A DNA stretch of 64,000 nucleotides from Diphasiastrum complanatum (lineage: Eukaryota; Streptophyta; Lycopodiopsida; Lycopodiales; Lycopodiaceae): positions 44,055,003 to 44,119,002 of the forward strand of contig CM055106.1 of NCBI GenBank assembly GCA_029204225.1, in the 5' to 3' direction. The position numbers were made by a program, and so were the translations under genes. A model generated the notes under the pieces. It did not search any database. It was given only the letters and a program-made list of their open reading frames with translations, and was not told where the DNA came from. Within the stretch, counting starts at the first letter, position 1. Each line of letters begins with the position of its first letter. This document shows, piece by piece, positions 11,704-24,155 of this stretch.

Positions 11704-12312
11704 AAAAAAACAATTTGTTTTGAGCCACAAAGCTTTGCTAGCTTTAGAGCTCAAGTTCGTAGAAACGCATGAGAGCAACTCGGACACAAAGACCAAGTCT
11801 TTGAGGACTGAAGACCTGAAGACGACGGTAAAATGTTGGTTGACTCAAGGATACCCGAACCCGAAAAAGAAATGTTCATGGACTTAGAAAGGCTCAATGG
11901 CGAGGACCAAGGCAGAAGAAGACGCGAAAGACGAAGAAGACACAAAAACTGAAAGGTGGTGGATCTTCAAGCCTCAAAGTACAAAAGAGATCAAGAAACT
12001 ACAAGGAGGACGTCACTCTTCCACGGACCACTTAAGTACCATTAGAATGTGCTTAACCAGCCATTCTTATAACCCCTGATAAGCTTAAACATGTTCGCTC
12101 TATCCATCTATATAAATAGATTGAGAACGAGGGAACAGGTTGAACATCCATTTTGATTGAACATCACAGAGATGTCCAGAACATTATATAGATGTATCAA
12201 AACAACATATAGATGTCCAAGAGAAGTCCGCTAGTAAGCGAGACAGTTTATGGTTCGTGAGAGACATAGATTCTCTCACACCGACGCGCTGCGTGGACAT
12301 GTCACACAACAA
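11704..12312 (+). repeat. Probable solo LTR-like block
   Basis: Contains TATATAAATAG at about 12108 and, 120 bp further on, CCGCTAGTAAGCGAGACA at 12228. The latter is the motif that recurs in the LTRs of Copia elements B and D. It has no coding sequence. The boundaries are guesses. Confidence 0.4.
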
Positions 12313-12624
12313 TCAAGAAATTCATTGATAACACAGTAGATATTATGTAGCAAAAGCTATGGATTACAAAGAGAAAACTGTACATATGCCAAAAGCCCCA
12401 ACATGCATGGGCTCGACAAGTGTCAACACACTAAAAAGGCACTTGTCTGACTAAAACGCCCAACATGGGCTAAAATACTAACAAACCCAGGAAATGCCCC
12501 TACGTGTGGCTACCCGGCTAACCCAAGTAGCCGTCTACGGGATCAATGCCCGACTGATATGACAATAGTGCATCACGATCCCGAACACAACGGAATACAA
12601 CAAATCTAATTAACTGTACACTAA

Positions 12625-13160
12625 TTACAGTATCACATTTGAAGCTTGCAAAATATGAGTCAGATCAACTCTGATTTCTAACACTTCATCCAACTCATCT
12701 AAAAAGACAAGAGGGTGTGGGGACAACAGTTCATCATGAATGGACGCAATAGGTTCGGTAGACAAAAGACCATTTTTTTTTTCTAAATTGGAAAAAAACT
12801 TTTTTGATATGTAGATTATAAAATTTCTCCTCTTCCTCATATTTTTCAGCAAGACTAGCTAGATTAGCAACAAAGTTTTTCACAGTTCCCAAAGGGTCAA
12901 TTCGGCTTTTGTCGTATTCCATATGAATTTTAACCCAATGTAAGGTATCCAAGAGATCGATCATGCAAAGCACTTTATCCTCAATCCCAGCGGCATTACA
13001 AGTTGCACGACCAGTTCCAGTAATAAAACTATGCAACATCACAGCTTTTTTCATACGACATATCAAGGTCTGAATGAAAAGATTAGGAGGAAGGGGCTCC
13101 CCATAACCAAGATCTACAGCATTCTGAAACCAACCTGAGGACTAAAACCATGACAAAAAA
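12625..13160 (-). pseudogene. Unidentified coding remnant
   Basis: A minus-strand frame from about 13160 to 12734 has protein-like composition: GEPLPPNLFIQTLICRMKKA, a central stretch with LLDTLHWVKIHMEYDKSRID, and an acidic EKYEEEEKFYN end. It then shifts frame into a tail with LSPHPLVFLDELDEVLEIRV. One stop lies upstream near 13143. I do not recognise the family. It sits between the two 220-bp direct repeats, so it may be cargo of a small element or a host gene remnant. It is not conserved enough to assign a function. Confidence 0.35.
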
Positions 13161-13256
13161 GCCTTAAAGTTTGTTAGCCTATGAATCAGCATAAGGTAAA
13201 GGTTTGGTACTATCCTTACCAAAGGATAGTCGGATTTACATCACAAGGATGCACAG

Positions 13257-13478
13257 AGAGAGATTAACAAAACATAGCTCTTCTTGCTTAAGCAAGACCA
13301 AACCCTCGAATCCTTTATTCATAAACCAGCAAGGTCAAACATAGCTGAGAAGCATATAGTACATGAAAAGCACCATAAAACAAAACTTAATTCAAGACAT
13401 CCAGCTGGTACCTGCCACCATCCCACCACATAAGACCACGCAAGCTAGCACAATGAGGAAGACAGGTGTCAACATTGA
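13257..13478 (+). repeat. Direct repeat, right copy (about 220 bp)
   Basis: Partner of 11484-11703, starting GAGAGATTAACAAAACATAG and ending near GGTGTCAACA. The two copies enclose about 1.55 kb. There is no GA expansion at this copy, only GAGAGAGA. Confidence 0.8.
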
Positions 13479-14780
13479 ATGTCAATTGTTATCCATGTAC
13501 AAAATAGGTTTAGCAACTTAACAACTTACAATATTTAATGAAATAATATAGTCCAATCTTCTCTACTTAAAGTGATTAATAGTGATAGGCCACACCACCA
13601 TATTCTTACCGTATCGGGGCATTCCAGCATTTTGATCAGTCTCATGGTGTTGGTCCTATCAGAAATAGGTAGATAATGTAATGAGAAAACTTCCTACTTC
13701 CAATGCATGACTACACCTATCAAAAATTGAATAAAGCAATAGTGATGGAAATCACGTTCAATCTTTAGCAACTAACTTTGAAATCGCTAGATACTAAGTG
13801 ATTACGTAGCCAAACATGAAGTACTGAATTATCAGACAATCTCTATCAATTACAAAAGCAATACAGAGATGCATGCATCCTGACATATACTGAACGCAAT
13901 AAGAAAATACTATTGATTCAGAAAACAAAATCAGATGCTAATGAGCGTGAGACAATAGCGGACAGAAACCGTGCACTCCAAGCTATCTCTGAGTAACTGA
14001 GAATAAGTCTGATAATAAGCAGCTATGCTGATAAGCAATAGCGCAATAGCAATCTCTAAAACAACTCTAAGATGTGAGCTAGAATGCTCAAGAGTGTTCA
14101 AGCTCGCAGGCTTGAGAGAGAGAGAGCTAACTACAATACTTGCTGATTACTTCTGATCATTGATGATTTGATAATCAAACTATATGAATATGAACATCTA
14201 TTTATACTAAAAAATTAGGTCGTCAATTGCGATCGCCAGTTGGCTGGTGATCCGTTGGCATCCATCCGGTTCCTTGTCGTTGATTGCTGATAAGCGGTGA
14301 AATTGGCCGTAAACTTTTTATTTGCATAAATGAATCAAAACTGTAGCTCTGCAGAAATGAACTAAAACAGCCATAGGCGACATTGTCACAAAAAAGCAAC
14401 AATGTCGGATTTTTCATGAAAAAGGCAAAAAAGGTGAAGGTGCCCTTAAATCTCATTTAGGGTTGTCCCACACTTTGCCAGAGTCATTTCTTTAATATTT
14501 GAGGCTCTTTGGAAAAAGCGAAAAATGCGACACTACGATTTTACACGAGATTTCTGTCAGGCAAAAAATGCGAAAAAGACGACACTGCATTTTTAAACAA
14601 GATTCCTGACAGGCGAAAAAACGACATTCTTTCAAACTTCGTGTATTTCTACAAACTATGTAAAAGCACTTGTAAATCTGCAGACTGTGTAAAGACACAA
14701 GAAAATCCACAAAACTGGATAAACAATGGATGAAGATTAAAACCGATTAGATGATTGGTAAGAAGGAGACTAATCCAACA
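13479..14780 (-). repeat. 3' LTR of Copia C (left boundary unsure)
   Basis: The right edge is clear: on the minus strand a polypurine tract (TTAAGGGGGAG, 14791-14781) is followed by TGTTGGATTAG at 14780. A TATA-like AGTATAAATAG lies on the minus strand at about 14210. No matching second LTR was found, so the left edge between 13480 and 14100 is undetermined. The short frames around 14223-14733 show no protein features. Confidence 0.6.
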
Positions 14781-14787
14781 CTCCCCC

Positions 14788-16300
14788 TTAATCTGAATCC
14801 TTGAATGCCTTGACCTTCAAACTTAAATCTACACAGAATCTCCTGTGTGACTCCAAACTTAATGCTTTGGTAAAAACATCTGCTGTCATATCTTGCGTTC
14901 TACAGTACTGTAATCTGACCTCTTCGTTGAGAACTTTGCTTCTGACAAAATGATACTTCAGTTCAATGTGCTTACTCCTGGAATAAAATCTAGGGTTGGC
15001 TGATAAAGCGATGGCACTTTGATTATCACAAAATATTGTCATCGGAGCATATTGATTCAGACCAATATCTGAAAGTAAATTTCTCAACCAAATTGCTTCC
15101 TTTGTAGCTTAAGAGACTGTGTTATACTCTGATTCAGTGAAAGATAGAGTTATTGAAGATTGCTTGTGACTGTTCTAGGAAATTGGACCATTGTTGAGAT
15201 AGAATGTAAATCCGAAAGTGGATTTACGAGTGTTTACATCTCCTGCCCAACTTGCATTTGTGTAACCTAAGTAAATTGAGTTTGTCATTGTCGACTATTC
15301 CATAACAAATGCAAAGGTCCATAGTAGCTCAATGATATCTCATGACTCTGATAAGAGCCTTCCAATGTGTTATACCAAGATTAGTCATATGCTGACTGAG
15401 AGAGCTGACTGCAAAAGCTATGTCTGGCCTGGTACAGATCATGGCGTACATAAGAGATCCTATAATAGAACGGTAAGGATACTCACGCATCTGCTGCTTC
15501 TCATGAATTGTTTGGGGACACTGGTCCTTTGACAATTTGAGTCCTGGTTCCATTGGTGAGAGAGCTAACTTGCAATTCATCAAATTATATCTTACTAGCA
15601 TGTTGTAGATGTACCTCTGTTGTGTAATGTAGACCAACTTCTATTTTTTTGTCTCTGTGGATTTGTATACCAAGGCATAAATGAGCTTTGCCCAGATCGG
15701 TCATGTCGAATTTGGAAGATAGCATTGTCTTGGCCTCTTTTATTAGATCGGTACTGTCGTTGAGAAGCAATTTTTCATCCAGATATAAAGTGATAATGAT
15801 AAAAGACTGTTGCACTGCTTTGAAGTAAACGTTTGAATATGAAGAGCTAGGTGTGTAGCCGTGATCAATAAGAAAAGTATTGATCCTTTGAAACCATGCT
15901 CAAGCATATTGCTTCAAGCCATAAAGTGCCTTATGGAGTTTACACACATGATTGTGTTTACCCTCGATATATAACCTTCGGGTTGCACCATGTAAATGTC
16001 TTCTTCGATAACTCCATTGAGATATGTTGTCTGTACATCCATTTGATGTATTTCCAAATCTGCTGTAGTAGCAAATGATAGCAAAAGCCAAATAGAAGAA
16101 TGTTTGACTACTGGACTAAAAGTTTCAGTGTAATCAACATTGTATACCTGATAAAATCCTCTGGCTACAAGTCATGCCTTTCTCCTGTTGATGCTTCCAT
16201 CTGCATTGTACTTGACTTTGAAAATCCATTTGTAATCAACTACATTTTTGCTGGCAGGTAATTCTCTAATTGTCCACGTCTGGTTCTTGATAAGAGATGA
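14788..16300 (-). pseudogene. Copia RT and RNase H remnant (C)
   Basis: Blocks in order from the right: WIFKVKYNADGSINRRKA near 16230, DYTETFSPVVKHSS, EIHQMDVQTTYLNGVIEED, DIYMVQPEGY, then a damaged active-site strand (IIITLYLDEKLLL in place of YVDDMLL). The YRSIIGSLMYAMICTRPDIA block follows at about 15450. RNase H ends with TIFCDNQSAIALSANPRFYS, RSKHIELKYHFVR and the closing TADVFTKAL. The loss of the paired Asp in the RT active site, plus stops at several points, shows it is dead. The order and spacing match the family. Confidence 0.87.
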
Positions 16301-17240
16301 ATACTATTTATTTATAGCTTTCTTCCAGAGATCTGAATCAGGATACCTGAGTGCCTCTTGGAAAAACGTCGGTTCCTAAACAAGATATGCCGCAGACTCG
16401 TCGATATACCGGTTAGGTGGTCTACAAGTTCTTGAAGATCTTTTGGGTAATAGAGGAAGTTGATCATTTCCATCATACTGTAGTTGCTGATCTGCAACAT
16501 CATCATTTTTTGATCAGCCGTTGATTTGTTGTTCATCAAAAGTAGAGGAGCTTGGACCTTCAATGGGAATAGTCGACTGAGAAACTAGAAAGTTCAATGA
16601 GTCAGGAGAATCTGAAAGGTTGTCTACATGGAAACTGCCCTTTCCTTTGAGGTCTTGAAATTGATCTTTGATGAAGATGACATCCCGGCTAGTGAATATC
16701 TTCGACTTGATGGGATTGAACAGCTTGTAGGCTGAATCTGAAGTAGTGTAGTTGTTGAAAACACATTTGATACTTTGGATGTCGAGCTTCTTCCTTAGAT
16801 CACGAGGTATCTACGCAAAAGCAGTACATCTAAAAACTCATAAGTTTGATAAAGAAGGTTTGGTACTTGTCCAAACTTCGAATGGTGTTTTGTTTGAGAG
16901 GCCTTTAGTAGAACATTTGTTCTAAATATAGGTTGCTATTGAAATAGCTTCAGCCCAGAAGCACTTCAGAAGTATCGCATGTGATACAATGCACTTTGCC
17001 AATTCAACTACGATTCTGTTCTTTCTCTTGAAGAAACAAAATGTTTCTATTGCCAAAGCCTTGTTAGTTTTCCATCCTAATTTTGACAGAAAAGACACAT
17101 AAAACAAAAATGTTCGCGAACAATTTTGTGACACATGACACGAAATTGTTTTGCGACAGAAAATCATTTGTGCTCCACAAAGAACCAAGAAGATCAGCCA
17201 AGTACCATGGGGTACAAGTATTTGATCAAATATCATGACA
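16301..17240 (-). pseudogene. Copia integrase C-terminal remnant (C)
   Basis: The minus strand reads FKRKNRIVVELAKCIVSHAI near 17030, which corresponds to the ERKNR..ME block after the catalytic Glu, here altered. It continues CFWAEAISIATYI, then KTPFEVW, and the C-terminal SAYKLFNPIKSKIFTSRDVI strand at about 16740-16680. The stretch upstream, to 17236, has no clear catalytic Asp. Stops at about 16920, 16855 and 16812 interrupt the frame. Confidence 0.8.
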
Positions 17241-17259
17241 TCAACAGAAGTACTCTAAA

Positions 17260-18790
17260 ACGTGGCTAATCTGCCACTCTTGTAATCCATGATTAGTTGT
17301 AGATGTTTAATTTTTCTGATCTAGAAGTTACACGACGCGACACAAAAAGTTCACGAACTATATACTTTCTGCTTGATGCATAATATTGTAAGACGAAAAT
17401 ATACAAAATACATGTCCGTCAGTGAGTGAGACAATTTTGTAAGAGGATCTGTTGCACAGTGCTTGAAATCAGAGGATTAATAAATAATATTGTAGATCTT
17501 ATGCGCATATTATTCTGAATGATTGTATGATCTCTAATGAATATTTGTTTGTTATTATTCGCGTATCTGATTCATTTGTTTATTCAATTCCGCACATTAG
17601 TTTGATTTTGTTGGATGCTGTAATAATCTATAACGTAGATCAACAGTGTCTGTCTACATTCTGGAGGATTGTAGGAATAATATAGCCGGTAGTGACCAGC
17701 AGCAATCATATCTGAATTCCACACGAACTGATTTGGTTTGCGAATGCTTTCGCTTTGTGTTTTGCTTCGCGATCACTTGTCTATAAGCGTAAATCAATTT
17801 CAGAACTCACTTAAGTTTCATTTCATTTCGTATGATTTCGTTTTGTCTCGTTACAAAGCCTGATTGATATTTTTGTGAATTCTTTTCTTTTGTCTAGTTT
17901 CGCTTCATTTCGTTTCGTTTCGTTTCGTTACCAAAATTTTATTGGAATTTTGGATTTGCACAATTGCTCACACATTTAGATTTCCATCAGTTGTATCAGA
18001 GCCACCTTGTCATAGTCTGACATAGCCGAAAAAGCTATCAGATCCAAGAGGCTAAGCATTCAAACAAAGAACCATTAACAAGTGAGAACACAAATTCAGG
18101 AGCAATGGCTTCAATAAGTAACATACAATCCAAGATCTGTACAGTTCTGGATTCATCAGGATCTAACTTCCTAGCATGGAAGGTTAAGACCTCGCTGATA
18201 CTAAAGGAAGAAGGATTATTTCCCTGGGTAGATGGCACTGAGGAGATGCCTACAACAACAGGCAAGGAGCTACGTGAATGGAGGGAGAAGAATGACAAGG
18301 CAGTAGCCTTGTTATCATCATCCATCGAGGATAGCCTGACTCTTGACCTGGCTACACTCTCTAAAGAAAAAGAGATGTGGGATACACTACTCACAAGATT
18401 TTAAATGAAATCATGTAGTTAGATAATGATGCTTGAAGATCAGCTGACAAACCTGTAGTGGGATGGCAAAGACCTCACTTCTTTTGTTAGTAAAATGAAG
18501 GATCTATTCCTTTCACTACACAGTTCTGGAGCATAAAATGCAGTGTCAGCAGAGAAGCAGCTCACTTATCTGTTGAGAGCCTTAACAAGATCCTTCTTGA
18601 CAACCAGAATACTACTAGCAAAGGATTCTACAATGACACTCGAAAAGACAATTGTCGAGATTTGAGAAGAAGGTGAGACTCGAGAGCACCTTGATCACAA
18701 GGATGCTTCTAACCAAGCCCTCTACAGCAACAAGGAGAAGACAAAGAAACAATTCAAGTCTAAGAGGGATGTGATGCCACCTTATTGTTG
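17260..18790 (+). mobile_element. Ty1/Copia element D: LTR, primer site, gag
   Basis: An LTR-like block ends with TTCCATCA at 17989. It is followed after one base by TTGTATCAGAGCC (17991-18003), a one-mismatch initiator-tRNA primer site. A short leader leads to gag at 18105. The LTR-like block contains CCGTCAGTGAGTGAGACA at 17416, the motif shared with element B. Pol is absent. Confidence 0.78.
18105..18790 (+). pseudogene. Copia gag remnant (D)
   Basis: Starts MASISNIQSKICTVLDSSGS and has the Copia gag signature FLAWKVKTSLILKEEGLFPW, then DKAVALLSSSIEDSLTLDLA. A stop at 18402 is followed by in-frame recognisable blocks (LTSFVSKMKDLFLSLHSSGA, AEKQLTYLLRALTRSF) broken by further stops. It ends in a Lys-rich tail near 18760 with no zinc knuckle, so gag is cut short just before the knuckle. 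The intact first 99 codons make it one of the clearer gag remnants here. Confidence 0.85.
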
Positions 18791-19800
18791 AAAATTGAAT
18801 ATTAACATAAATATGGCACGATATACTCGAAAATGAAGATATGAGCTGGTTAAGTATAAATCACGAAGAGGCCTAAAGTCATTTTTTGGGAATATATCTC
18901 CTAAGTACTTGCCTTGTAATTAAGGGCAAGACCTTTAATAGGAAAGACATTGCCTTGGATAACCTTTACTAGGTCGTCCACACAAAATGGCTAGATACGA
19001 AAAGACATGTTAAACTAGAGTAACTTTAACTCCTAGTTAAGTATACCTTTCATGGTATAATTGAACGTATTTTCAGTCTAATTGTTAACTAGACCCTTTC
19101 GCGGGAGCAACACACCTATTGTTTAAGAGGTGTGTTTGTTCATCCCGTTGAACATATATTGATCTCAGACTTCAGTCTTGAGCATCGAGAGAGAAGAGTT
19201 TATGCATATGTAAGAGATTGAAGAAGTGAATAGAGTTCTATGAGTTATTCTCTCTTATCTCTGTTCTCCGCACTTCTGAGTGTGAGTGATCTTGAGTCTG
19301 CTAACAATCTCTAACGCATTACATGAATTACTCTTTGATCAGACATACTCTCTAGTGCATTACAGTCGTTTGTTGTGTATCCATAAAGCATGCTCTAAAG
19401 AACTGTCTTAAAACTATCTTATTCATCTGTCGAGAATACTTTCTTTTCGACACTCGAATAATGACTATCTTTGGTATAGTCTAGCACAATCATTGAATAA
19501 AGCTGTATGTATACATATGAGATGACAGTCCCTATCTAAGGAATTGAGTCTTTCATCTATTTTCCTGATTGTCATTGACATAAGTTTCTAATGTGCTCTA
19601 AAACCATTCGTGTTCTTTAACCATTATTTTGGACTTTAGTTGTTGAGGACTTCTGTCTAGAAACGAATAGTTTGCAAACACAATTAATTAATTGTCTGTA
19701 CAATCATGAATACATCGAACAATTCTTGACTCTTTGTTGACACCTTAATCAGCCAGAGTATAGTATTGTTGTACTACTGTGATAACATCTCATCTGTAGA
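18791..19800. other. Non-coding, possibly LTR of Gypsy E
   Basis: No open frame of interest. The block starts TGTTGAAAATTG at about 18786 and precedes a Gypsy gag, so it may be that element's LTR. I could not find a second copy or a convincing primer site. Confidence 0.35.
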
Positions 19801-21620
19801 ATGTGTTTCATTCGATTTGATAGAGGCCATATTGTTGTTCTGAAAATTATCAACACCACACACCCACATATAAGTAATATTGGTTACTTTTTTATGTCTG
19901 TCGACAACCAGAATAACACTCGACACCATTTGTCGGATGATGCAAATAGCTATGTCTCACAATTCAAGTCAATCACTAATGCGAATAACGAAGGTACTGA
20001 CGTAGACAAACTATGAATCTTCCCTGGTCTGCTAAAAAAACAGGCGCGCATCTGGTACAGTCAAGTTGAACCAGGCCGTGTAGGAACCTGGTACCTACTG
20101 AAAGATGCGTTTCTGAACCAGATCAGAGAAATCGATTACAAATTGAAAATTCTCGGACGTTTGAACAATGTTCAGAAGAAGAGTAAAGAATTTCTTCGCA
20201 AATATACACAAAGGCTGAGAGCTAAGATTTCAGACTGGTGAGACCAATAATTGTGGTAAGCCAGTAGAACAAATAATTACCTGGATTCATGACAAATATG
20301 AAGGTGAAACTCCTTTGTCTGACACCAGTTTTACCTCAGAAGAATCTTCTTATGCCTTATATGTTTTTTCTAATGCATCTAACATTGAAGTTCAATATTT
20401 CGAATGTTATGAGAATGTTGACGAGGAAGAATTCTTCGATGCCTGCAACACTGAAGTGGATGTTTCATATGAAGAAATTAATGTTGTAGACACAAACTCG
20501 AAAGAGTCTGATGATTCGCGTGACAAATCTGAACACGAATTTGGTAACAATAACCAGGTTGACGACAAGAAAACATCTATGGAGTCAACCATGCGCGAAA
20601 TTCATGGCCATACCAAGACCAGTATGACAGAAGGTATCATTTTACCAGATTCTACTGAACTAATTGAACTTGCATTTGGCAGATTTATGCATGTTTCGAA
20701 GTCACTTAGAGACTCTGAAATGGCGGAATTCACTAAACTATTGAAGGAGTATCAAGATGTTTTTGCCTGGCCGCTCGACGATTTGAAGGGTATACCTACA
20801 GAATTCGAAGAGCACTGTATTGATCTTAAGGAAGATGGTGTACCTGTTTGACAGAGACATTATCATCTCAATCCTAAGTACTCTCTCATAGTTAAGGATG
20901 AACTCAACAAACACCTTAAGGCAGGTATAATCTATCTCGTCTTAAGCCATGAATGGGTTTCACCCATTGTTGTCGTCCCAAAGAAGAAGACTGACAAGAT
21001 ACGAATATGCCAGGATTTCCGCAAACTCAATGCTGCCACAAGGAAGGATCATCATCCTCTGCCCTTCACTGATTTCATCTTAGATCAAGTTGCTAGTCAG
21101 GAGCCAGGTTGGAGTGCGGAAGGAGGATCGTTCAAAGACTACATTCACTACGGATTGGGGCACTTATGCCTACAACAAAATGCCCTTTGGTCTTTGTAAC
21201 GCTCTAGAGACTTTTCAGCGAATCACGATGTTAATTTTCGCTGCTTTCCTAAGAACTTTTTTCGAAATATTTATTGATGATTTCTGTGTATATAGTGATA
21301 TAAAGACGCACTTGCAGAAGCTGAAATTAACAATGCAATGGTGTAGAGATACTTGTTTATCCCTTCATCCAGAGAAATGTTTTTTTGATATGAAAGAAGG
21401 GATATTACTCGGACATAGAATATCTAACAGAGGAATAGAAGTCGACAAAGATAAATTCGAGCTTATAAAAAATCTCCAGATACCAACCAATTTACGTGAA
21501 CTAAGAGCTTTCTTAGGACATGTAAGCTATTACCGGAGATTTATTCAAAATCATGCTTCTATTGCTGCCTCTCTTACACATCTACTGAAGAAACAAGTGG
21601 AATACTTGTGGACGAATGAA
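19801..21620 (+). pseudogene. Ty3/Gypsy gag-RT remnant (E)
   Basis: Gag-like blocks come first: the NSYVSQFKSITNANNEGTDV segment, then ARIWYSQVEPG and FLRKYTQRLRAKISDW at about 20045-20240, with stops between. A frame from 20315 to 20851 then reads through an acidic linker into the RT entry (LLKEYQDVFAWPLDDLKGIP). After a stop at 20851 the RT continues: SPIVVVPKKKTDKIRICQDF, a frameshift near 21100, MPFGLCNALETFQRI, the active-site strand IFIDDFCVYS in place of YIDDILVYS, and FLGHVSYYRRFI. It ends abruptly near 21620 with no protease, RNase H or integrase. The entry sequence resembles Tat/Athila-like plant Gypsy lineages. Confidence 0.85.
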
Positions 21621-22000
21621 CAGCAGTAGTAGTGATTCTTCCAGACAACACAATATGGCTACGACAATCCAGACCAGAGTAGCAATCAGTCTCGATGGTA
21701 CAAATTATAGAATCTGGAAGTTCAAAATCAAAACGCTTCTGAAAGACGAAGGGATCTGGTCGGTGACCAAGCTCTCAGAGGTGCAGCCTCCAGAGGGAGA
21801 CCTGAGGAGAGCTGAATGTATCAGATAGGATGAGCGTGCAATGGCAATCATCATTTCATCCATAATCGAAGATCTACTCATGCAGATTGAAGACTACGAA
21901 AGCAGCCATGCAGCGTGGGAAAGATTAAAACAAAAGTATGAAGTGAGATTATTGAATGGGCTAACTATTATAGTCAAAGAAAACGTTTAGTAGTCGTAGG
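21616..22000 (+). pseudogene. Copia gag remnant (F)
   Basis: ATG at 21616 opens MNSSSSDSSRQHNMATTIQT, then ISLDGTNYRIWKFKIKTLLK, the Copia gag signature. After a stop at 21826 comes ERAMAIIISSIIEDLLMQIE and AAWERLKQKYE, in the same frame, typical of the gag core. It ends near 22000. No LTR or primer site lies upstream: the Gypsy RT of element E runs directly into it, so a recombination or insertion junction lies at about 21615. Confidence 0.85.
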
Positions 22001-22786
22001 ATTTTAGAAGACAACATCCGAGTTGAAAGTTTTAGTTGACATTATGGTTCATGTTAGACATAACTAAACATTCACCTCTCAGTTTAGAAGTCACTAGTTA
22101 ACTGTGAGCTCAAATCTGTAAGGGCCCCGGTATGAGGAGAAGCCATAATTGAGCACGGTTGTTAGTACGGGGTCTAATGTGAGACCATGATGGTTATGAG
22201 ATGGCTGGATTGCATAGTAGGAAGTACGGGAGGTTCGGGGGGGGGAGCCTCCCAAAAAACAGGGGGTATAATAGAGTACAAGTATACAACAACACTACAG
22301 CCTTAGTTAGATACTTAAAATAAGCAACAATAGCAACAATGTTCTTCCTTTTCCACAATAGCTTATTGCAAAGGAAGAACATTTGAAAGTTCACATATTA
22401 GATAAAACAAAGCTTGTCCATGGTGATAATTACGATGTGTATGATTTTTTTTTTCTATATTGTAGAACGCCAGTAAGAAAAACAATCTCCAAATAAAAAC
22501 CTTGTAATTTGCTTTTGTACAATTCCCATTATAAAAAGGTGGAATTAAAACATCTCACCAGAAACTAAGCCATGTCTCTACCATAAGCATTAATTAGATA
22601 CTTAAAATAAGTATGAATTTGTGCATGCAATAAATTGATGTTGTCTTATGTGAGTTTATTCATTATGTGGGGGGTTGCCGGTAGACCCCGATCCCGACAA
22701 TACGACCTCTTCATCATTTGGCCTTCCGACTCCTTATGCGAAAACACACTTTTGGTGTTTTGCATCCCTTTTTGACACTTGGTTGT

Positions 22787-22788
<2 letters not shown>

Positions 22789-22852
<64 letters not shown>
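22789..22852 (+). repeat. (CT)n microsatellite, 64 bp
   Basis: Thirty-two perfect CT units. Open frames reading through it give Leu-Ser or Arg-Glu strings and are artefacts. Confidence 0.98.
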
Positions 22853-22854
<2 letters not shown>

Positions 22855-23535
22855 AACAGCACTGCAGCCTTACTCTTTGAAATTGAACGTCTGTGCAATC
22901 AATCAACTAGAGCAGAGGCGGGATCGACGATGAACTCTTTGAGTTCTACATCTTCTTCGACCTACTTCGAATTCAAAGTCGTCGAGTTCGAGGTCCACGT
23001 CATCCAGCATGTAATAAGGAAGTTAACTCACTCTTCTTGTCCTAAAATGAAACCCTAGCCTAGATCCTAGAGTTATGCTTGGTAGGTAGCTAGTTGGTCA
23101 AATTTTCACCTTAAACTTAGGTGTAGGTCCTATAAAGTAGGGATGACCACCAAATAGACATGACCAACTCTCTTGACTTGACCTAACCTATTGGCCTTAT
23201 ATGTGTGGAACTCAATTATACACAATATTTACAATGTTCTACATGGCTAGATTTGCCAAAATAGGCTATTTTTCACATGTGGATCTAATAGATAAAATAA
23301 AATTGCATTCTACACACAAGATTGCAAGATATCGTCACTATAGTGCACCAATGGATAGATGAACCCAAGAGAAGTCATGTATAAGCATGAAATGAAATAA
23401 GAGAGAGAGAAACATACTCTCCCATGCACAAGCACTTTTTATAATAGGTTTATGGCCTATTTTGAATGTGGTTTCCCTCCATAAAAACTTCTAGATCCAA
23501 AACCTTACTCACAATATGGACTAGATTCATTCAAA

Positions 23536-23697
23536 TTTGAATGGGTCCAAACTCACCTACTAACTTTCCCTCACTTTCCAAAAGTGGTAATTCAAAAACA
23601 TTTAGACTAATATAACTTTGAATGGGTCCAAACTCGCCTACTTACTTTTCCTCACTTTCCAAAAGTAGTAATTCAAAAACATTTAGACTAATATAAC
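23536..23697 (+). repeat. 81-bp tandem duplication
   Basis: Two adjacent 81-bp units start TTTGAATGGGTCCAAACTC at 23536 and 23617 and differ at a few positions. The first bases of a third unit (TTTGAA) follow at 23698. Confidence 0.93.
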
Positions 23698-24155
23698 TTT
23701 GAAATATCTATCTCTAAGTCTAAAATGCAAATTGGCCTAAATTGCCAATTAACCAAAATATGACTAAACTAGTTGATATTTCTCACATGACCTAGAGAAG
23801 GTGTAAGGAATATCAAAATCAACCCAAAAAATCTGATGTTGGAGTAGGTTTTTTAAATTTTAAACATAAATCCTTTAATAAGAAATCCATACACTAATTT
23901 ATTACTTGCATCAAATTTCCAATCACAAGGACTCCCAATAAAACCATGCAACAAACTTTGTATCTATGGAAATCTAAACAATGTACATAAAAAGTAGACA
24001 ATGAACTTGTAGTTGCCAAAGCAATCTAAAATTCATGAAATTCACTCATAGCCATGGTAATTTTTGGAAATAAACCTATCTTCTATCCTCAAAACAAAAG
24101 TCTTCTATCTCCTAAAAATTGAATTTACACCAGATTATGAATATTTCTAGAAAAG

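Larger units (their letters stand above)
14781..17250 (-). mobile_element. Ty1/Copia element C, internal region
   Basis: Minus-strand order from 17250 down to 14781 is integrase C-terminal half, linker, RT, RNase H and polypurine tract. Gag, protease and the start of integrase are missing; at about 17250 the sequence gives way to the LTR-like sequence of plus-strand element D. Every domain carries stops or frameshifts. Confidence 0.88.
22001..24155. other. Non-coding interval
   Basis: No gene seen. It contains a G9/C-rich patch near 22237, a CT microsatellite and the 81-bp tandem duplication listed separately. The remainder is AT-rich with no recognised element ends. Confidence 0.5.

Noticed and set aside
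12300-12620. Possible tRNA or small RNA in a GC-richer stretch
   Set aside because: I could not fold a cloverleaf with the conserved T-loop and anticodon arms by eye.
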